This document shows positions 42,181 through 52,013 of a stretch of 64,000 bases of DNA, piece by piece (within the stretch, counting starts at the first letter, position 1; each line of letters opens with the position of its first letter). Source of the stretch: Burkholderia cepacia (GTDB taxonomy: Bacteria > Pseudomonadota > Gammaproteobacteria > Burkholderiales > Burkholderiaceae); the NCBI RefSeq assembly GCF_001039005.1, contig NZ_LDWR01000005.1, positions 62,001 through 126,000 on the forward strand, in the 5' to 3' direction. Both the position numbers and the translations under genes were made by a program. The notes below the pieces were generated by a model, which saw only the letters and a program-made list of their open reading frames with translations, had not been told where the DNA came from and searched no databases.

Positions 42181-43378
42181 TTGCACCCTGTAGGCGAGCA
42201 ACCGCACCGGAAATCGCCATCTCGATGCCGGTTCGCGTATAAAAGTCGCCATTGATTTGGGTTCTATGGATCACATAGTCCAGAAAAGCGCGATAGAGAT
42301 ACATATCCGGCCCTTCCGCGAGCGTCCAAAAATCGTCCAGACGCCCCTGCCACGTCAATCCCGGCATCGCATAGATCGCCGCGCCCAGCACCATCAGCGC
42401 TCGCCCATGATGCAGCGCTGACAGGCCAACCGTACTATTTACGACGATTACCCCTCTGGAATTGTCGAGCAAGGTTGGGAGATGGCCGGCATCAATGAAG
42501 CGCAAGCGATTCGCGACACCCAATTTTCTTGCCAGCACTTCCGCGAAACGCCGATACGCAATCAAGCCCGTATCTAGAGGGTGATTCTTGATGACAAGCC
42601 AGGCGTCTCCTGGCGCATGCCGGGCAAACGAGTTGAGAACAACCGAAATCGCCTCGCAGACACCCTCGAACGGCGAGTGGACGACTATCTGGGTATCGGA
42701 ATTAAGCTGCAACGGGAACAGATAGTAAGAACGTCTGCGTTCGAGCAGATCGCTCGTCACCCGCGTCGCTTCCCGTTCGTACAGGCGCTGCCGTGCCATG
42801 CGGTACGCGAGACCAGCGTATTCCTCGAAACCGTTCTTGGGACGATGACTGTGATAGTGCGGGAAACGTCGAGTGTGAAGAGCGTTTGCAAGACGGTACC
42901 GAATGTCGTGATAGGCCCGTTCATACAGGTTATAGCCCGTGGGGATGCTGGGCGGAACAGCCGGCAGGCGCGGCCGCTCATTGAGATACCACTGGGGATC
43001 TCTCGGGAGAAGTGAACGACCGTTGACACCGTGACGCTCGAACGTGATCCAGTGCGGGCGAACATACCCCTCTTCGAATACATGCACCCGCAATCCTCGG
43101 TCCGACGCAGCCGCATGCACCGGACGATGAATCGCGCGGCAATCGCCAAAGAGGAGCACATCCGTGTAACCTTCCGCCTCCATGATGTCGCCATACCATG
43201 CTGATAGCAGTTCCGGCTTGTCGCGATAGCTCCAGGCTCCTTCGTCATCGCCGTACGCCACATCGCCGCCACAAAAGTTGACTCTACGGACGCAGTCCCC
43301 CTGAGCTCGCAGTGCGTCGGCCAGTCGACTGAAGAACGGAGAGGCGGTACCTTGCAACGCAAGGAAGGAGCGACGCAT
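42173..43378 (-). CDS. wcbO: KpsS-like capsule Kdo-linker glycosyltransferase (WcbO)
   Basis: A 401-residue homologue of KpsS, the enzyme that begins the poly-Kdo linker on the lipid terminus of group 2 capsules. Conserved features include FFSRLADALRAQGD, the FEEGYVRPHWITFE box, VIKNHPLDTG and STVGLSALHHGRALMVLG. It is the first gene of the minus-strand operon wcbO-P-Q-R-S-T-GNAT and is divergent from wcbD. A TATAAA box on the minus strand at 43417-43422 would place transcription about 30 nt upstream. Confidence 0.9.
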   Translation of the reverse strand: MRRSFLALQGTASPFFSRLADALRAQGDCVRRVNFCGGDVAYGDDEGAWSYRDKPELLSAWYGDIMEAEGYTDVLLFGDCRAIHRPVHAAASDRGLRVHVFEEGYVRPHWITFERHGVNGRSLLPRDPQWYLNERPRLPAVPPSIPTGYNLYERAYHDIRYRLANALHTRRFPHYHSHRPKNGFEEYAGLAYRMARQRLYEREATRVTSDLLERRRSYYLFPLQLNSDTQIVVHSPFEGVCEAISVVLNSFARHAPGDAWLVIKNHPLDTGLIAYRRFAEVLARKLGVANRLRFIDAGHLPTLLDNSRGVIVVNSTVGLSALHHGRALMVLGAAIYAMPGLTWQGRLDDFWTLAEGPDMYLYRAFLDYVIHRTQINGDFYTRTGIEMAISGAVARLQGAND

Positions 43379-43800
43379 AAATAATATCCAGAGGGCACGG
43401 AGGTCTTAGCCCGTGTTTTATAGCGGAACGCCACGCTCGCCATCTTCGAGAACGCATGGGGAGCCGGTCTTGAGAGCCGAAAGCTTATCTCATCGCTTCC
43501 GGCAAGCATATGGGGTGCAACAAAGAATGTACCTGGAAGAAATAAACGCATCACCTGCAATATCGACAAGCTATAATCGCCGACGCGGATCGTGCTAAAA
43601 GCAGGCGCTACAAGTGGTCGCGAGCAAACGAGCTCGCCGCGTCAAAACAACGCTGTCGGCCCCTACGCTGACGGCTCTCTATTTTTCGGGGTGATCGTCA
43701 CCTGATAGATCTTCACGCCGACAATTCGACCCGGCCAAGTCGATCTTGACGTAAGGCATTCGATGGCTTGGAACGCAACCTGAACAATGTATCGAGCAGC
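43379..43800. other. 422-bp divergent capsule promoter region
   Basis: The region lies between wcbO (minus) and wcbD (plus). It is more AT-rich than the flanking chromosome. Candidate -10 boxes are TATAAA on the minus strand (43417-43422) and TATAAT on the plus strand (43572-43577); neither has a clear -35. I did not find a JUMPstart/ops element. No ORF with coding character is present. Confidence 0.5.
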
Positions 43801-44931
43801 ATGACCACCATACCCGCCAAAACGCCACAGAATCTGCTGACTAGACTCAAGGGCATCAACCGCCTCTTCGCACTGACCGTCATTGTTCCAACCTTTCTTG
43901 CTTTCCTTTATTACGGACTCGTGGCGTCCGACGTTTACGTTTCTGAATCGAGATTTATCGTCAGAAGCGCGCAAGCTCAACCAAAACTGAGCGTGGTTGG
44001 TGCACTTCTTGAAGGCAGTGGGATATCCCGTTCAGAGGACAATACATACTCAGTTATTGATTACATTCAATCACGAGATGCATTGAAGAAATTGAATGAA
44101 GGAAATTACATCCTGAATTCTTACGCCAATCAAGGGGATTTTATCAGCCGCTTTCATACTTCATTCGGGAATAGCTTCGAATCCCTCTGGAAGTATTATT
44201 CGCGGAGCGTTGTGAAAGTCAAACTCGATCCAGTCTCGTCCATTACCACACTCCAAGCAAGGGCCTATACAGCGGAGGACGCCGCTCGCATCAACAAGAC
44301 TTTGATCGAAATCAGTGAGCGTCTGATCAATCGATTGAATGCACGGGCCGCAGACGACACGATTCAGTTTTCACAGCGACAAGTCGACATTGCGGCAGAG
44401 AATGCCCGGAATGCCGCGACGGAACTTGCGAAATACCGGAACACCCACACCGTATTCGATCCGGAAAAGCAGTCCGCACTACAGTTGCAACAGGTCACGG
44501 CGCTACAGACTCAATTATTCTCAGCTCAGTCGCAACTCGGACAGCTGCAAGCTGTGTCACCACAAAATCCTCAGATACCTGCGTTAAAGTCGTATATCGA
44601 AACGATCAAGAAACAAATCGAAGTTGCGACTGGTAATGTAACGGGTCAAACAAATTCTCTGTCGCAAAAAGCCAGCCAGTACGCCCGAATCGAGCTTGAC
44701 GCGCAGCTCGCTGACAAACAGCTCGCCGCAACGATGGCTGCGCTCGACAATGCCCGCGCCGAGGCCGAGAAAAAACAGCTTTACCTGGAAGTGTTGGTGC
44801 AACCAAACGCACCTGACGCAGCGACCGAACCGAAACGGCTGCGTGGCATCGTAGCAACTTTTTGCGTTGGTCTGATCCTCTGGGGCGTTCTCACGCTACT
44901 GATCGCCAGCATCCGTGAGCACCAAGATTGA
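43801..44931 (+). CDS. wcbD: capsule export inner-membrane protein (WcbD/KpsE)
   Basis: A 376-residue polysaccharide co-polymerase. An N-terminal membrane helix (LTVIVPTFLAFLYYGLVAS) and a C-terminal one (GIVATFCVGLILWGVLTLLI) flank a periplasmic coiled-coil domain with the conserved ESRFIVRSAQ after the first helix. KpsE links the ABC transporter to the outer-membrane exporter. ATG 43801 is preferred to an in-frame TTG at 43768. It is followed 4 bp later by kpsM. Base composition is clearly AT-richer than the flanks. Confidence 0.92.
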   Translation: MTTIPAKTPQNLLTRLKGINRLFALTVIVPTFLAFLYYGLVASDVYVSESRFIVRSAQAQPKLSVVGALLEGSGISRSEDNTYSVIDYIQSRDALKKLNEGNYILNSYANQGDFISRFHTSFGNSFESLWKYYSRSVVKVKLDPVSSITTLQARAYTAEDAARINKTLIEISERLINRLNARAADDTIQFSQRQVDIAAENARNAATELAKYRNTHTVFDPEKQSALQLQQVTALQTQLFSAQSQLGQLQAVSPQNPQIPALKSYIETIKKQIEVATGNVTGQTNSLSQKASQYARIELDAQLADKQLAATMAALDNARAEAEKKQLYLEVLVQPNAPDAATEPKRLRGIVATFCVGLILWGVLTLLIASIREHQD

Positions 44932-44935
44932 TGGC

Positions 44936-45739
44936 ATGAGTGCATCCATGACCACATCCCTCGTACGATCTTTGTACATACAAGCGCGCGTGGTTCACGC
45001 CCTGATCATGCGCGAAATAATTACGCGTTATGGTAGGCACAATATTGGCTTCGCTTGGTTGTTTGCCGAACCGATGCTATTCACAATCGGCGTGATCGGG
45101 CTTTGGAGCATCGTGCACAAAAACCCCTCTTCGCAGCACATCAGTATCGTTGCATTCGCCATCACCAGCTATTCAACGGTACTTGTCTGGCGAAACGGGA
45201 TTGGGCGATGCGCGCTGGCCATCACCCCAAATGCGTCACTTCTGTTTCATCGCAACGTACGCGTCATCGATCTTTTCATCGCGCGAATCGTACTCGAAAT
45301 CGCCGGCGTCACACTATCAACAGCCGCATTGCTCGTAGCACTCATTGCAGTCGGTGTCATTCCTCCGCCCGCGGATATCCTGACGATGCTATTCGGTTGG
45401 GCGTTACTCGGCTGGTATACCGCGGCCATGGGGCTCGTCATTGGCGGACTGACCGAATACAGCGAAATCGTAGAGCGCCTATGGCACCCGATTTCTTACT
45501 TCCAGCTTCCGGTATCGGGCGCATTTGTCATGACGAGCGTTCTGCCGCCAAGTCTGCGCGACGTAGTCTTGCTATTCCCGGCGTCGAGTTGCACCGAGCT
45601 GTTTCGATACGGTTATTTCGGCGATGATGTCACTCCGTACTACAACATTCCCTATACCTGCGCTGTTTGCCTGATCCTGACCTGGCTCGGATTATTGATT
45701 GTCCGTGGTGCATCCAAACGGGTAGAAACAGCGCAATGA
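44936..45739 (+). CDS. kpsM: capsule ABC-2 transporter permease (KpsM/Wzm2)
   Basis: A 267-residue permease with about six membrane helices and the ABC-2 N-terminal segment ([20 protein letters not shown]). It exports the completed lipid-linked capsule chain together with KpsT. The ATG at 44936 lies just after the wcbD stop; an overlapping GTG at 44915 is less likely. The stop overlaps kpsT by 4 bp. Confidence 0.93.
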   Translation: MSASMTTSLVRSLYIQARVVHALIMREIITRYGRHNIGFAWLFAEPMLFTIGVIGLWSIVHKNPSSQHISIVAFAITSYSTVLVWRNGIGRCALAITPNASLLFHRNVRVIDLFIARIVLEIAGVTLSTAALLVALIAVGVIPPPADILTMLFGWALLGWYTAAMGLVIGGLTEYSEIVERLWHPISYFQLPVSGAFVMTSVLPPSLRDVVLLFPASSCTELFRYGYFGDDVTPYYNIPYTCAVCLILTWLGLLIVRGASKRVETAQ

Positions 45740-46395
45740 TCGAACTTCTCAACGTCATCAAGAAATACGAGGTGCGGGACGGCAGACGCACGGTTCTGGA
45801 TGACATCAGCTGTACGATCCAACGTGGTGAGCATGTTGGCATTCTTGGAAAGAACGGCGCAGGCAAATCCACGCTGATCCGGCTTATCAGCGGCACAGAA
45901 CTGCCAACGTCCGGCGCGATCAGGCGAGGGATGAGCGTCTCTTGGCCGCTGGCATTCTCAGGCGGCTTCCAGGGAAGCCTCACTGGACTGGACAACTTGA
46001 GATTCATTTGTCGCGTTTACAACACTTCGTACAAGGCTGCCCTCCCCTTTGTCGAAGAGTTCACGGAACTCGGAAAATATCTGCGTGAACCAGTCAAGCG
46101 CTACTCGAGCGGGATGCGAGCGAAACTGGCGTTTGCGATGTCGATGGCTGTCGAGTTTGATTGCTTCCTGATCGACGAAGTCATTGCAGTGGGTGACTCA
46201 GATTTCCATAGAAAATGTCACGTAGAGCTTTTCGAAAAACGTGCTGATCGTGCGAAAATCATGGTGTCTCATGATCCGCATATGATTCGAGAGCATTGCT
46301 CGCGTGCTTATGTGTTAGATGCTGGTCGTCTTCGCTTTTTCCCCGACGTCGAATCAGCGTATAACTATTACGAAAGGCCACGGGAACATAATTAA
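45736..46395 (+). CDS. kpsT: capsule ABC transporter ATPase (KpsT/Wzt2)
   Basis: A 219-residue ATPase with Walker [10 protein letters not shown], signature [13 protein letters not shown], Walker [15 protein letters not shown] and the His-loop MVSHD. The size is that of the short KpsT type without a carbohydrate-binding extension, which fits export of a chain recognised through its common lipid/Kdo terminus rather than a capped O-antigen. It is coupled to kpsM by ATGA and is the last gene of the wcbD-kpsM-kpsT operon. Confidence 0.95.
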   Translation: MIELLNVIKKYEVRDGRRTVLDDISCTIQRGEHVGILGKNGAGKSTLIRLISGTELPTSGAIRRGMSVSWPLAFSGGFQGSLTGLDNLRFICRVYNTSYKAALPFVEEFTELGKYLREPVKRYSSGMRAKLAFAMSMAVEFDCFLIDEVIAVGDSDFHRKCHVELFEKRADRAKIMVSHDPHMIREHCSRAYVLDAGRLRFFPDVESAYNYYERPREHN

Positions 46396-46466
46396 TATCG
46401 ACATCAAGAACAAAGCATTCAATTGCGCGAATATTATCAATAAAATATAACGAATTCGCCCAGATC

Positions 46467-46499
46467 AAAAGCAGGGTGGTGGCGTACACTCCACCACCC
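46467..46499 (-). terminator. terminator of the minus-strand sugar-module operon
   Basis: GGGTGGTGG (46474-46482) pairs perfectly with CCACCACCC (46491-46499). Read on the minus strand the hairpin is followed by TGCTTTT, 18 bp after the FkbM stop. Confidence 0.6.
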
Positions 46500-46516
46500 A
46501 TTAGCGCTCGATACTG

Positions 46517-47716
46517 CTAGATCCTTACGACTCGCACCTTTTTCACAGAAACCTGCGACGAATCGGTCAATGGTCGAAACACAAATTCAAATGCGTGCAG
46601 GTCTCGATGTGCTATGAACTCAAACGTAGTCTCACCCTCTTTAAGCTGTAGCTCGGCAACTTTGTAACCGAATCGTTCGCTTACGTCTACTTGAAAAAGG
46701 CCAGCCAGCTCGCCTTCTATCACGACACGATATCCACCACGCGGAAGGAACCAGTATGGGCCATGGAAAGCGACATGTCCGACCGACTCCGTCTTGTCAG
46801 TCAACATCACACCATCGGTCACCTTCGCCTGAACAGGATTGAAATCTGTAGGATAGATGTCAAAGAAATTTCGAACCAACCCATCTTTCTCGACGTGTGC
46901 CGGTAGTGCCGCAATAAAATATCCACGTGCCGACTTAAATTCCGGCAGCGATACACGAGAAAGCGATATGCCGTTGATTGCGTACACCCCCCAACCTACG
47001 GTTTCCGCATACTCCAGCAACCCCGACTCAACACCGCTATCGTTTTCAAGCTTTTCAAAAATAACGACGCATTCAGGTGAACGACGCACAATCTCGCGCA
47101 TTCCATACAAGGCATGCAACTCATGGCCCTCCACATCCAGCTTGACCATGTCGCACACAAAATCACCGGGCATCAACTGATCCAAGCGCCGCGTCAGAAT
47201 TTTTTCGCCACGCCGTTCACTGGACACATTTTCCAACGATGCGCCGCCGGCATGACCATCCGGAATGGACAAAAAAGCCTCGCCATCATTATCCGAGACG
47301 GCACAAGAGTGAACGGTAATCAACCCAGTATAGCCATTCAGAAACACGGAACGCAAAAACAGGTTTCTAATGCGCGCAATCGGCTCAAAACTATGGATTT
47401 TTCCGTTGCGCAAATATGTACCAAGGCGCAGCGAATAAAATCCGAGATTTGCACCAATATCCAAAAATACCGATTTAGCCCTTCTGAACGACAAAAACAC
47501 CTGGAAATTATCTTCCTCGTAGGCACCGCCATTCAAAAAATTGATTGGACACCCAATGTCATCTGTATTTACAAAAATCGGCGTCTCATCAATCAAATAG
47601 GTCAGCGCTTCCTTTCCCCCAAGATAATTTCCAACTCTGTTTTTTACAAACTGGATATCATTAATAATACGATCCAGCTTTCTCTCAATCCCCTTCTCCC
47701 ATTCGTTCGATGCCAT
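46517..47716 (-). CDS. FkbM-family methyltransferase with C-terminal beta domain
   Basis: A 399-residue protein. Residues about 80-270 form the SAM-dependent FkbM methyltransferase: FLDIGANLGFYSLRL (motif I), IHSFEPI, and MVKLDVEGHELHALYGM. The last 100 or so residues (GPYWFLPRGGYRVVIEGEL onward) look like a beta-sandwich of the kind attached to sugar-tailoring enzymes. It is the last gene of the minus-strand module and converges on kpsT. O-methylation of the capsule sugar is the likely role. The gene is AT-rich compared with the chromosome flanks. Confidence 0.85.
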   Translation of the reverse strand: MASNEWEKGIERKLDRIINDIQFVKNRVGNYLGGKEALTYLIDETPIFVNTDDIGCPINFLNGGAYEEDNFQVFLSFRRAKSVFLDIGANLGFYSLRLGTYLRNGKIHSFEPIARIRNLFLRSVFLNGYTGLITVHSCAVSDNDGEAFLSIPDGHAGGASLENVSSERRGEKILTRRLDQLMPGDFVCDMVKLDVEGHELHALYGMREIVRRSPECVVIFEKLENDSGVESGLLEYAETVGWGVYAINGISLSRVSLPEFKSARGYFIAALPAHVEKDGLVRNFFDIYPTDFNPVQAKVTDGVMLTDKTESVGHVAFHGPYWFLPRGGYRVVIEGELAGLFQVDVSERFGYKVAELQLKEGETTFEFIAHRDLHAFEFVFRPLTDSSQVSVKKVRVVRI

Positions 47717-47841
47717 TTACATTCTCCGATATACAAAAAATTGGGCCACACTACAAACCGCTCTCACTGATATGAAATCACATCAAAGAAAACCGAGAAC
47801 GGCACCAAGTATTGTTCAACAGTATTCCGGACACAAAAAAC

Positions 47842-49011
47842 TCAAACCAGCGGTACATCCTCGAGAGTCCCGGTAGCCAGCGCCCATTTCGTAGTGGCAA
47901 CACTCCGGCGAACCGTATCGAAAAGGACAGGATCGACCATAGCAGGTGACCAGACCCCGGGGACCTTCACGTAAATAGTGTCGTGATCCGGCAATCCATG
48001 CAGATCGACGATATACGCCGAACGGCCGTCATTCAGTCGTCGTCGAAAGATTGGCAACACCGCCCCGTCTTTCGACACGACCATAATTTCGTCCTCACGC
48101 ACCATGTGATAAACGAGTATCGAGAAAATAAGCCAACACTGCTCCGGCGCCCTGAAAAATCTTACTTCCGAGGTTTTCTGCGGGCCAGCCCAATATTCAA
48201 CACCCGCATCTGTAAAATATGGTTGATGCCAGCCATGCCCCAGCCATATACCATTATTCCCATTCGACCAAACACGCGCCCAATTATCGGGAAATTGATT
48301 CGATTGAATTTTACTTAACAGCCTACGCTTGTAGCTTATAAAATGCTCGCGAACCGATTGCCACAGGAGTAAATCAACCGAATAAAGTTCCGGCATGCTA
48401 GAAACAATTTCGGCCAACGCCTTTTTCTCGTTACCATCAGCCATTGCAACGTTGACACGAGCATTCTGATGCATCATCGCTCGACCAGATTCGATCTGCC
48501 ATAGAAAGCAGAACTCATCGATCTCTTCCGTTGGCACACACCACTTCACGCGACCCATGCACTTGATTACATGGCCCGCCATTTCCATGGTGTTTTCATA
48601 ATCGATCGACCCATCCAAAAAAGCGGATATGAAATAACGAGCCTGAGAATTACTAAACAAATCCCAGTGTTCATCAAAAAATTTGTGCGGCGGAAGTAGA
48701 TGAGCAGCTCGATGAAGATTACTTGCCGGTTCCCTGAGAACGTGAAGGTATTGCGACACAATCTGATTAATCGGCTCTCGAACCGTCACCAGGATTTCAA
48801 GGTCGTTGAAGTCTTTCAGGACAGGACCATTGACGTGGGCTTCAATGAAATCCTTGCCTTGCAACAATTCACGCAACCGATCTACTCCCTCGGGAAAAGT
48901 GAGATCGCCGGCCAAGAAACTCGATCGTTCCAGCGGAAACGCAGACGCAACGCGCATCGTGAGCGTCTGGCCGCCTGTCTTGGGAATATGATGATAAAAA
49001 ATTTTACCCAT
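47842..49011 (-). CDS. sulfotransferase-family protein with C-terminal beta domain
   Basis: About 389 residues. The N-terminal PAPS-binding loop KIFYHHIPKTGGQTL and the 3'-phosphate box ILVTVREPINQIVSQYLH are the two sulfotransferase signatures. Residues from about 260 on (GIWLGHGWHQPYF and WAGPQKTSEVRFF) look like a separate beta-sandwich module. The start at 49011 is preferred; an in-frame ATG at 49035 would overlap the preceding gene. It suggests a sulfated capsule, or a related transferase using a similar donor. Confidence 0.78.
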   Translation of the reverse strand: MGKIFYHHIPKTGGQTLTMRVASAFPLERSSFLAGDLTFPEGVDRLRELLQGKDFIEAHVNGPVLKDFNDLEILVTVREPINQIVSQYLHVLREPASNLHRAAHLLPPHKFFDEHWDLFSNSQARYFISAFLDGSIDYENTMEMAGHVIKCMGRVKWCVPTEEIDEFCFLWQIESGRAMMHQNARVNVAMADGNEKKALAEIVSSMPELYSVDLLLWQSVREHFISYKRRLLSKIQSNQFPDNWARVWSNGNNGIWLGHGWHQPYFTDAGVEYWAGPQKTSEVRFFRAPEQCWLIFSILVYHMVREDEIMVVSKDGAVLPIFRRRLNDGRSAYIVDLHGLPDHDTIYVKVPGVWSPAMVDPVLFDTVRRSVATTKWALATGTLEDVPLV

Positions 49012-49021
49012 GCTTGACAAA

Positions 49022-50965
49022 TTACTCGCCGCCATAACGCATCCACGTGATGATCTTGTTGCCGATTGATGGCGTGTCGTGCCATTGCGTCAAATTCTTA
49101 TCAAGTCCTGAAACAACGCTATCAACCGAAATAGATCGCAAGCAAATACTCTCACGCCCATTAGTCAAATGACATGGCTTATGTTCATGCCGCCAGCATG
49201 GATAACAAGGAAATTCCTTCTTACTAGGCGCTAACAGCTGAATATTAGGATAATCTTTTGTTCTCAATCTACCGCTAATTGCGCCGAATACCGCAATAGT
49301 TGGTATTTTCAATGCCGCGGCAATATGCAGAAAAGACGAATCGAGCACAATCAATCTTTCACACAAATTCGCCAGCGCAATACCATTTCTCAACGGCTCT
49401 ACAACTTTTATTACATTGTTGAATTGATAGCCGGCCAATGGTTCATGGTGAAAAACCAGTACGCAATACTTCTTGGAAAGCTCCTCGACGAGCTTCTCCA
49501 TGTATGGCCAATTTCGATAGCTGTCTGCAGCAAACGGCTGAACACCGATGACTGGCAACCCTTCCGGATTGACCTTCTGCAAATATTTAATCGCCCACTC
49601 TCGCTCGTCATCCTGGACGCGGTAAAAAGGCAAAAAGCCTGTCGTTCGCCGCAGATTGAGCTTCGAGACCCCCATCGACCGGGCAAATATTTCGATTCTA
49701 TTCTGGCGCACGTTCGGATACTGGCGAGACTCTACCTTACCAGCAGGGCAATCCGTCAGATTAATCCAACGCTTGTATTTATGAATCTCGATTGACTCCT
49801 CGTCGATATCAAGTAAACGAATGCCAGGCAGGTCGGCGAGAATCGCATGAAATGACTTAGGGACTGCAAAATCGACAGCTGCATTGGGGTACTTCTTTTT
49901 CATTGCAAGAAGACCTGGCGTCATCATCAACAGATCGCCAATACCTCCCATCGCTCGAGTCACTAGAATACGGCGCTCCTTCAAACGCACGCCAGTCGAC
50001 TGCTTACGAGCGACAGATCTCTCTGGTGCCCTGTTTGCGCTACGAAACAACTCTCCCTTCTTGATCAAGAATCGGTCTGATAGATACGACACCATGGTTC
50101 CGAGCAAACGAAATGGCTTATGCAACCCGATTGATCTCAGAGGAGGAACGCTCGATATAACATTGGCAATATAAGATGGCAAAATTATCACTCTATATTT
50201 GAGTGGAACATCACCATTTAATACAAGTGCACGAAATACACCGCGATAAGTTTTTGCAATTTGAGCGGCAAATGAATCTCGCAAGGCACCGCTCGTATGG
50301 CGTAAGGCCAGTCCGGTCCACAAGACGAGGCGATACTCCCTCAATCGATTACCTGCCGCAAGAACGTAAACTAACCGATGGCAAAAAGCAGGGAGCTCCT
50401 TTCTGCTTGGCAGCAAATAAGGCCGCTGAATCAATCGCAGAGCAACCTGACAAGCATGATCAACACGCCCTGCTAGTGCGTCGAGATAGGCGGCATGTAC
50501 CGATAGCGACTGCATCAATCTGGGGAATTTCCTGACGCCAGTTCTCATGCCCACCGCAACGAGCGCTCTTGCCTCCGGTAAAAAATTCAGACCAGTTAGC
50601 TCGTCAACCAACTTTTCAATCCCCTTGAACCACTCTTCCGTAAACGAAATCCGAGCCTCAACGAGAAGTGATATATTGTGCAACACATCCGATACAAATA
50701 AATTGCCTTCGGCAAAATCATGGCGAAGCAATTCCGCGACATATGTACCAACACTGCAACAATATGAATAGAAAACGTACCGGTCCCGTAACGCGCTCAC
50801 CCTGTCATCGGGACCCAGTTTCAGCCAGGCATGAAAAACGGGCGCGTGCACATTTTCGTATGCGATCGCGCCAAGCCCAATGTCTGTCTCGACATCCTGA
50901 GCAAGTACAACGCGCATTGCCGCGTCTTCACGTAACGTCATGGGGATCGTTTCTCGTACTTTCAT
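49022..50965 (-). CDS. GT9/heptosyltransferase-like protein with large N-terminal domain
   Basis: A 647-residue protein. The C-terminal 320 residues resemble GT9 heptosyltransferases: RILVTRAMGGIGDLLMMTPG (first Rossmann strand and GGIGD loop), INLTDC, PVIGVQPFAADSYRNWP, LIVLDSSFLHIAAALKIPTI and AVFGAISGRLRTKDYPN, with a late Cys cluster (CYPCWRHEHKPC). The N-terminal 320 residues are helical and unassigned. ATG 50965 is used; a TTG lies one codon upstream. It presumably adds a heptose in the capsule repeat. Confidence 0.8.
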   Translation of the reverse strand: MKVRETIPMTLREDAAMRVVLAQDVETDIGLGAIAYENVHAPVFHAWLKLGPDDRVSALRDRYVFYSYCCSVGTYVAELLRHDFAEGNLFVSDVLHNISLLVEARISFTEEWFKGIEKLVDELTGLNFLPEARALVAVGMRTGVRKFPRLMQSLSVHAAYLDALAGRVDHACQVALRLIQRPYLLPSRKELPAFCHRLVYVLAAGNRLREYRLVLWTGLALRHTSGALRDSFAAQIAKTYRGVFRALVLNGDVPLKYRVIILPSYIANVISSVPPLRSIGLHKPFRLLGTMVSYLSDRFLIKKGELFRSANRAPERSVARKQSTGVRLKERRILVTRAMGGIGDLLMMTPGLLAMKKKYPNAAVDFAVPKSFHAILADLPGIRLLDIDEESIEIHKYKRWINLTDCPAGKVESRQYPNVRQNRIEIFARSMGVSKLNLRRTTGFLPFYRVQDDEREWAIKYLQKVNPEGLPVIGVQPFAADSYRNWPYMEKLVEELSKKYCVLVFHHEPLAGYQFNNVIKVVEPLRNGIALANLCERLIVLDSSFLHIAAALKIPTIAVFGAISGRLRTKDYPNIQLLAPSKKEFPCYPCWRHEHKPCHLTNGRESICLRSISVDSVVSGLDKNLTQWHDTPSIGNKIITWMRYGGE

Positions 50966-51083
50966 CAACTGTCCACGCCCAATAATTCAACCCGTTCGGT
51001 ACTTTTGTTCGATAGCCACACGAACCCTAGATCGACTTCATTTCAGTTGCTTCGCCATTCATGAAAAGGACATTTCGCCGCTT

Positions 51084-52013
51084 TCACGTCAACGCATACT
51101 TCAACTCGTCCAATGTAATGGGCGCCGTACCGACCTTGCCCACGACAACGCCCGCGGCTCGATTGGCTACATATGCGGCGTCCTCAAATCCATAGCCACT
51201 CGACAGCGCCGCAGCGAGCGTTGCGATCACCGTGTCGCCTGCGCCAGAAACGTCATAAACCTCCCTGGCCTCGGCCTTTATTCTCGTATGCCTCCCGTCG
51301 ACAAACAGGCTCATACCCTCTTCCGAGCGAGTTACCAGCAATGCCTTTAGCTCAAGCTCGTCACACATCCGGAATGCCTTTCGCTCGAAGTCGGATTCGC
51401 TGCTCCAGTGGCCTGCCACCTGAGAAAATTCGTCGCGATTTGGCGTCAATAGCGTCGCACCGCGATAAGCCGAGTAATCTGAGCCCTTCGGATCGATAAG
51501 TATGATCTTATCGTTGCCGAGAGCATGCTCCATCATGTTTCGGAGATGACAGAGTCCACCTTTTCCATAATCGGAAAAAAGAACCGTCGCATGATTACCT
51601 AGTTCGGCGGCGAAAAGGTCTACCAACGGCAACAGCAGTTCGCGTTCTGGACGCTCCTCAAAATCAGCGCGAACGACCTGCTGCCCGCGTGCAAGGAGTC
51701 GTAGTTTCACGACCGTAGAAAAGTCGTCTGCGCGAAGAAATTGGCAATTAACATTCGAGACTTCCAGAATATTGGTCAAATCCTGACCTGCGGCGTCGGC
51801 CCCGACGACGGAAATCAAACTCGTTCTTGCACCGAGATTCGCAATATTCACGGCGACGTTCGCTGCCCCGCCCGCAGTCGTATGCACACGTGACACATGC
51901 ACAACCGGTACTGGCGCTTCCGGCGAAATGCGCGTCGTGTCGCCAAACCAATAGCGATCCAGCATCACGTCTCCGGCGACTAAAACCGAAGAGGTCGAAA
52001 AATTCAAGTTCAT
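51084..52013 (-). CDS. hldA: D-glycero-D-manno-heptose-7-phosphate kinase (HldA-type)
   Basis: A 309-residue PfkB-family kinase equal to the first domain of HldE: VLVAGDVMLDRYWFGDTTRI at the N-terminus, AGGAANVAVNIANLGA, and the catalytic VSGAGDTVIATLAAAL. No cytidylyltransferase domain is attached. It phosphorylates heptose-7-P at C1. The ATG at 52013 overlaps the stop of the epimerase gene (ATGA). A capsule-dedicated copy suggests a heptose in the polysaccharide. Confidence 0.9.
   Translation of the reverse strand: MNLNFSTSSVLVAGDVMLDRYWFGDTTRISPEAPVPVVHVSRVHTTAGGAANVAVNIANLGARTSLISVVGADAAGQDLTNILEVSNVNCQFLRADDFSTVVKLRLLARGQQVVRADFEERPERELLLPLVDLFAAELGNHATVLFSDYGKGGLCHLRNMMEHALGNDKIILIDPKGSDYSAYRGATLLTPNRDEFSQVAGHWSSESDFERKAFRMCDELELKALLVTRSEEGMSLFVDGRHTRIKAEAREVYDVSGAGDTVIATLAAALSSGYGFEDAAYVANRAAGVVVGKVGTAPITLDELKYALT

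Noticed and set aside
43379..43800. JUMPstart/ops antitermination element upstream of the capsule operons
   Set aside because: No GGCGGTAG-type core was found in either divergent capsule promoter region.
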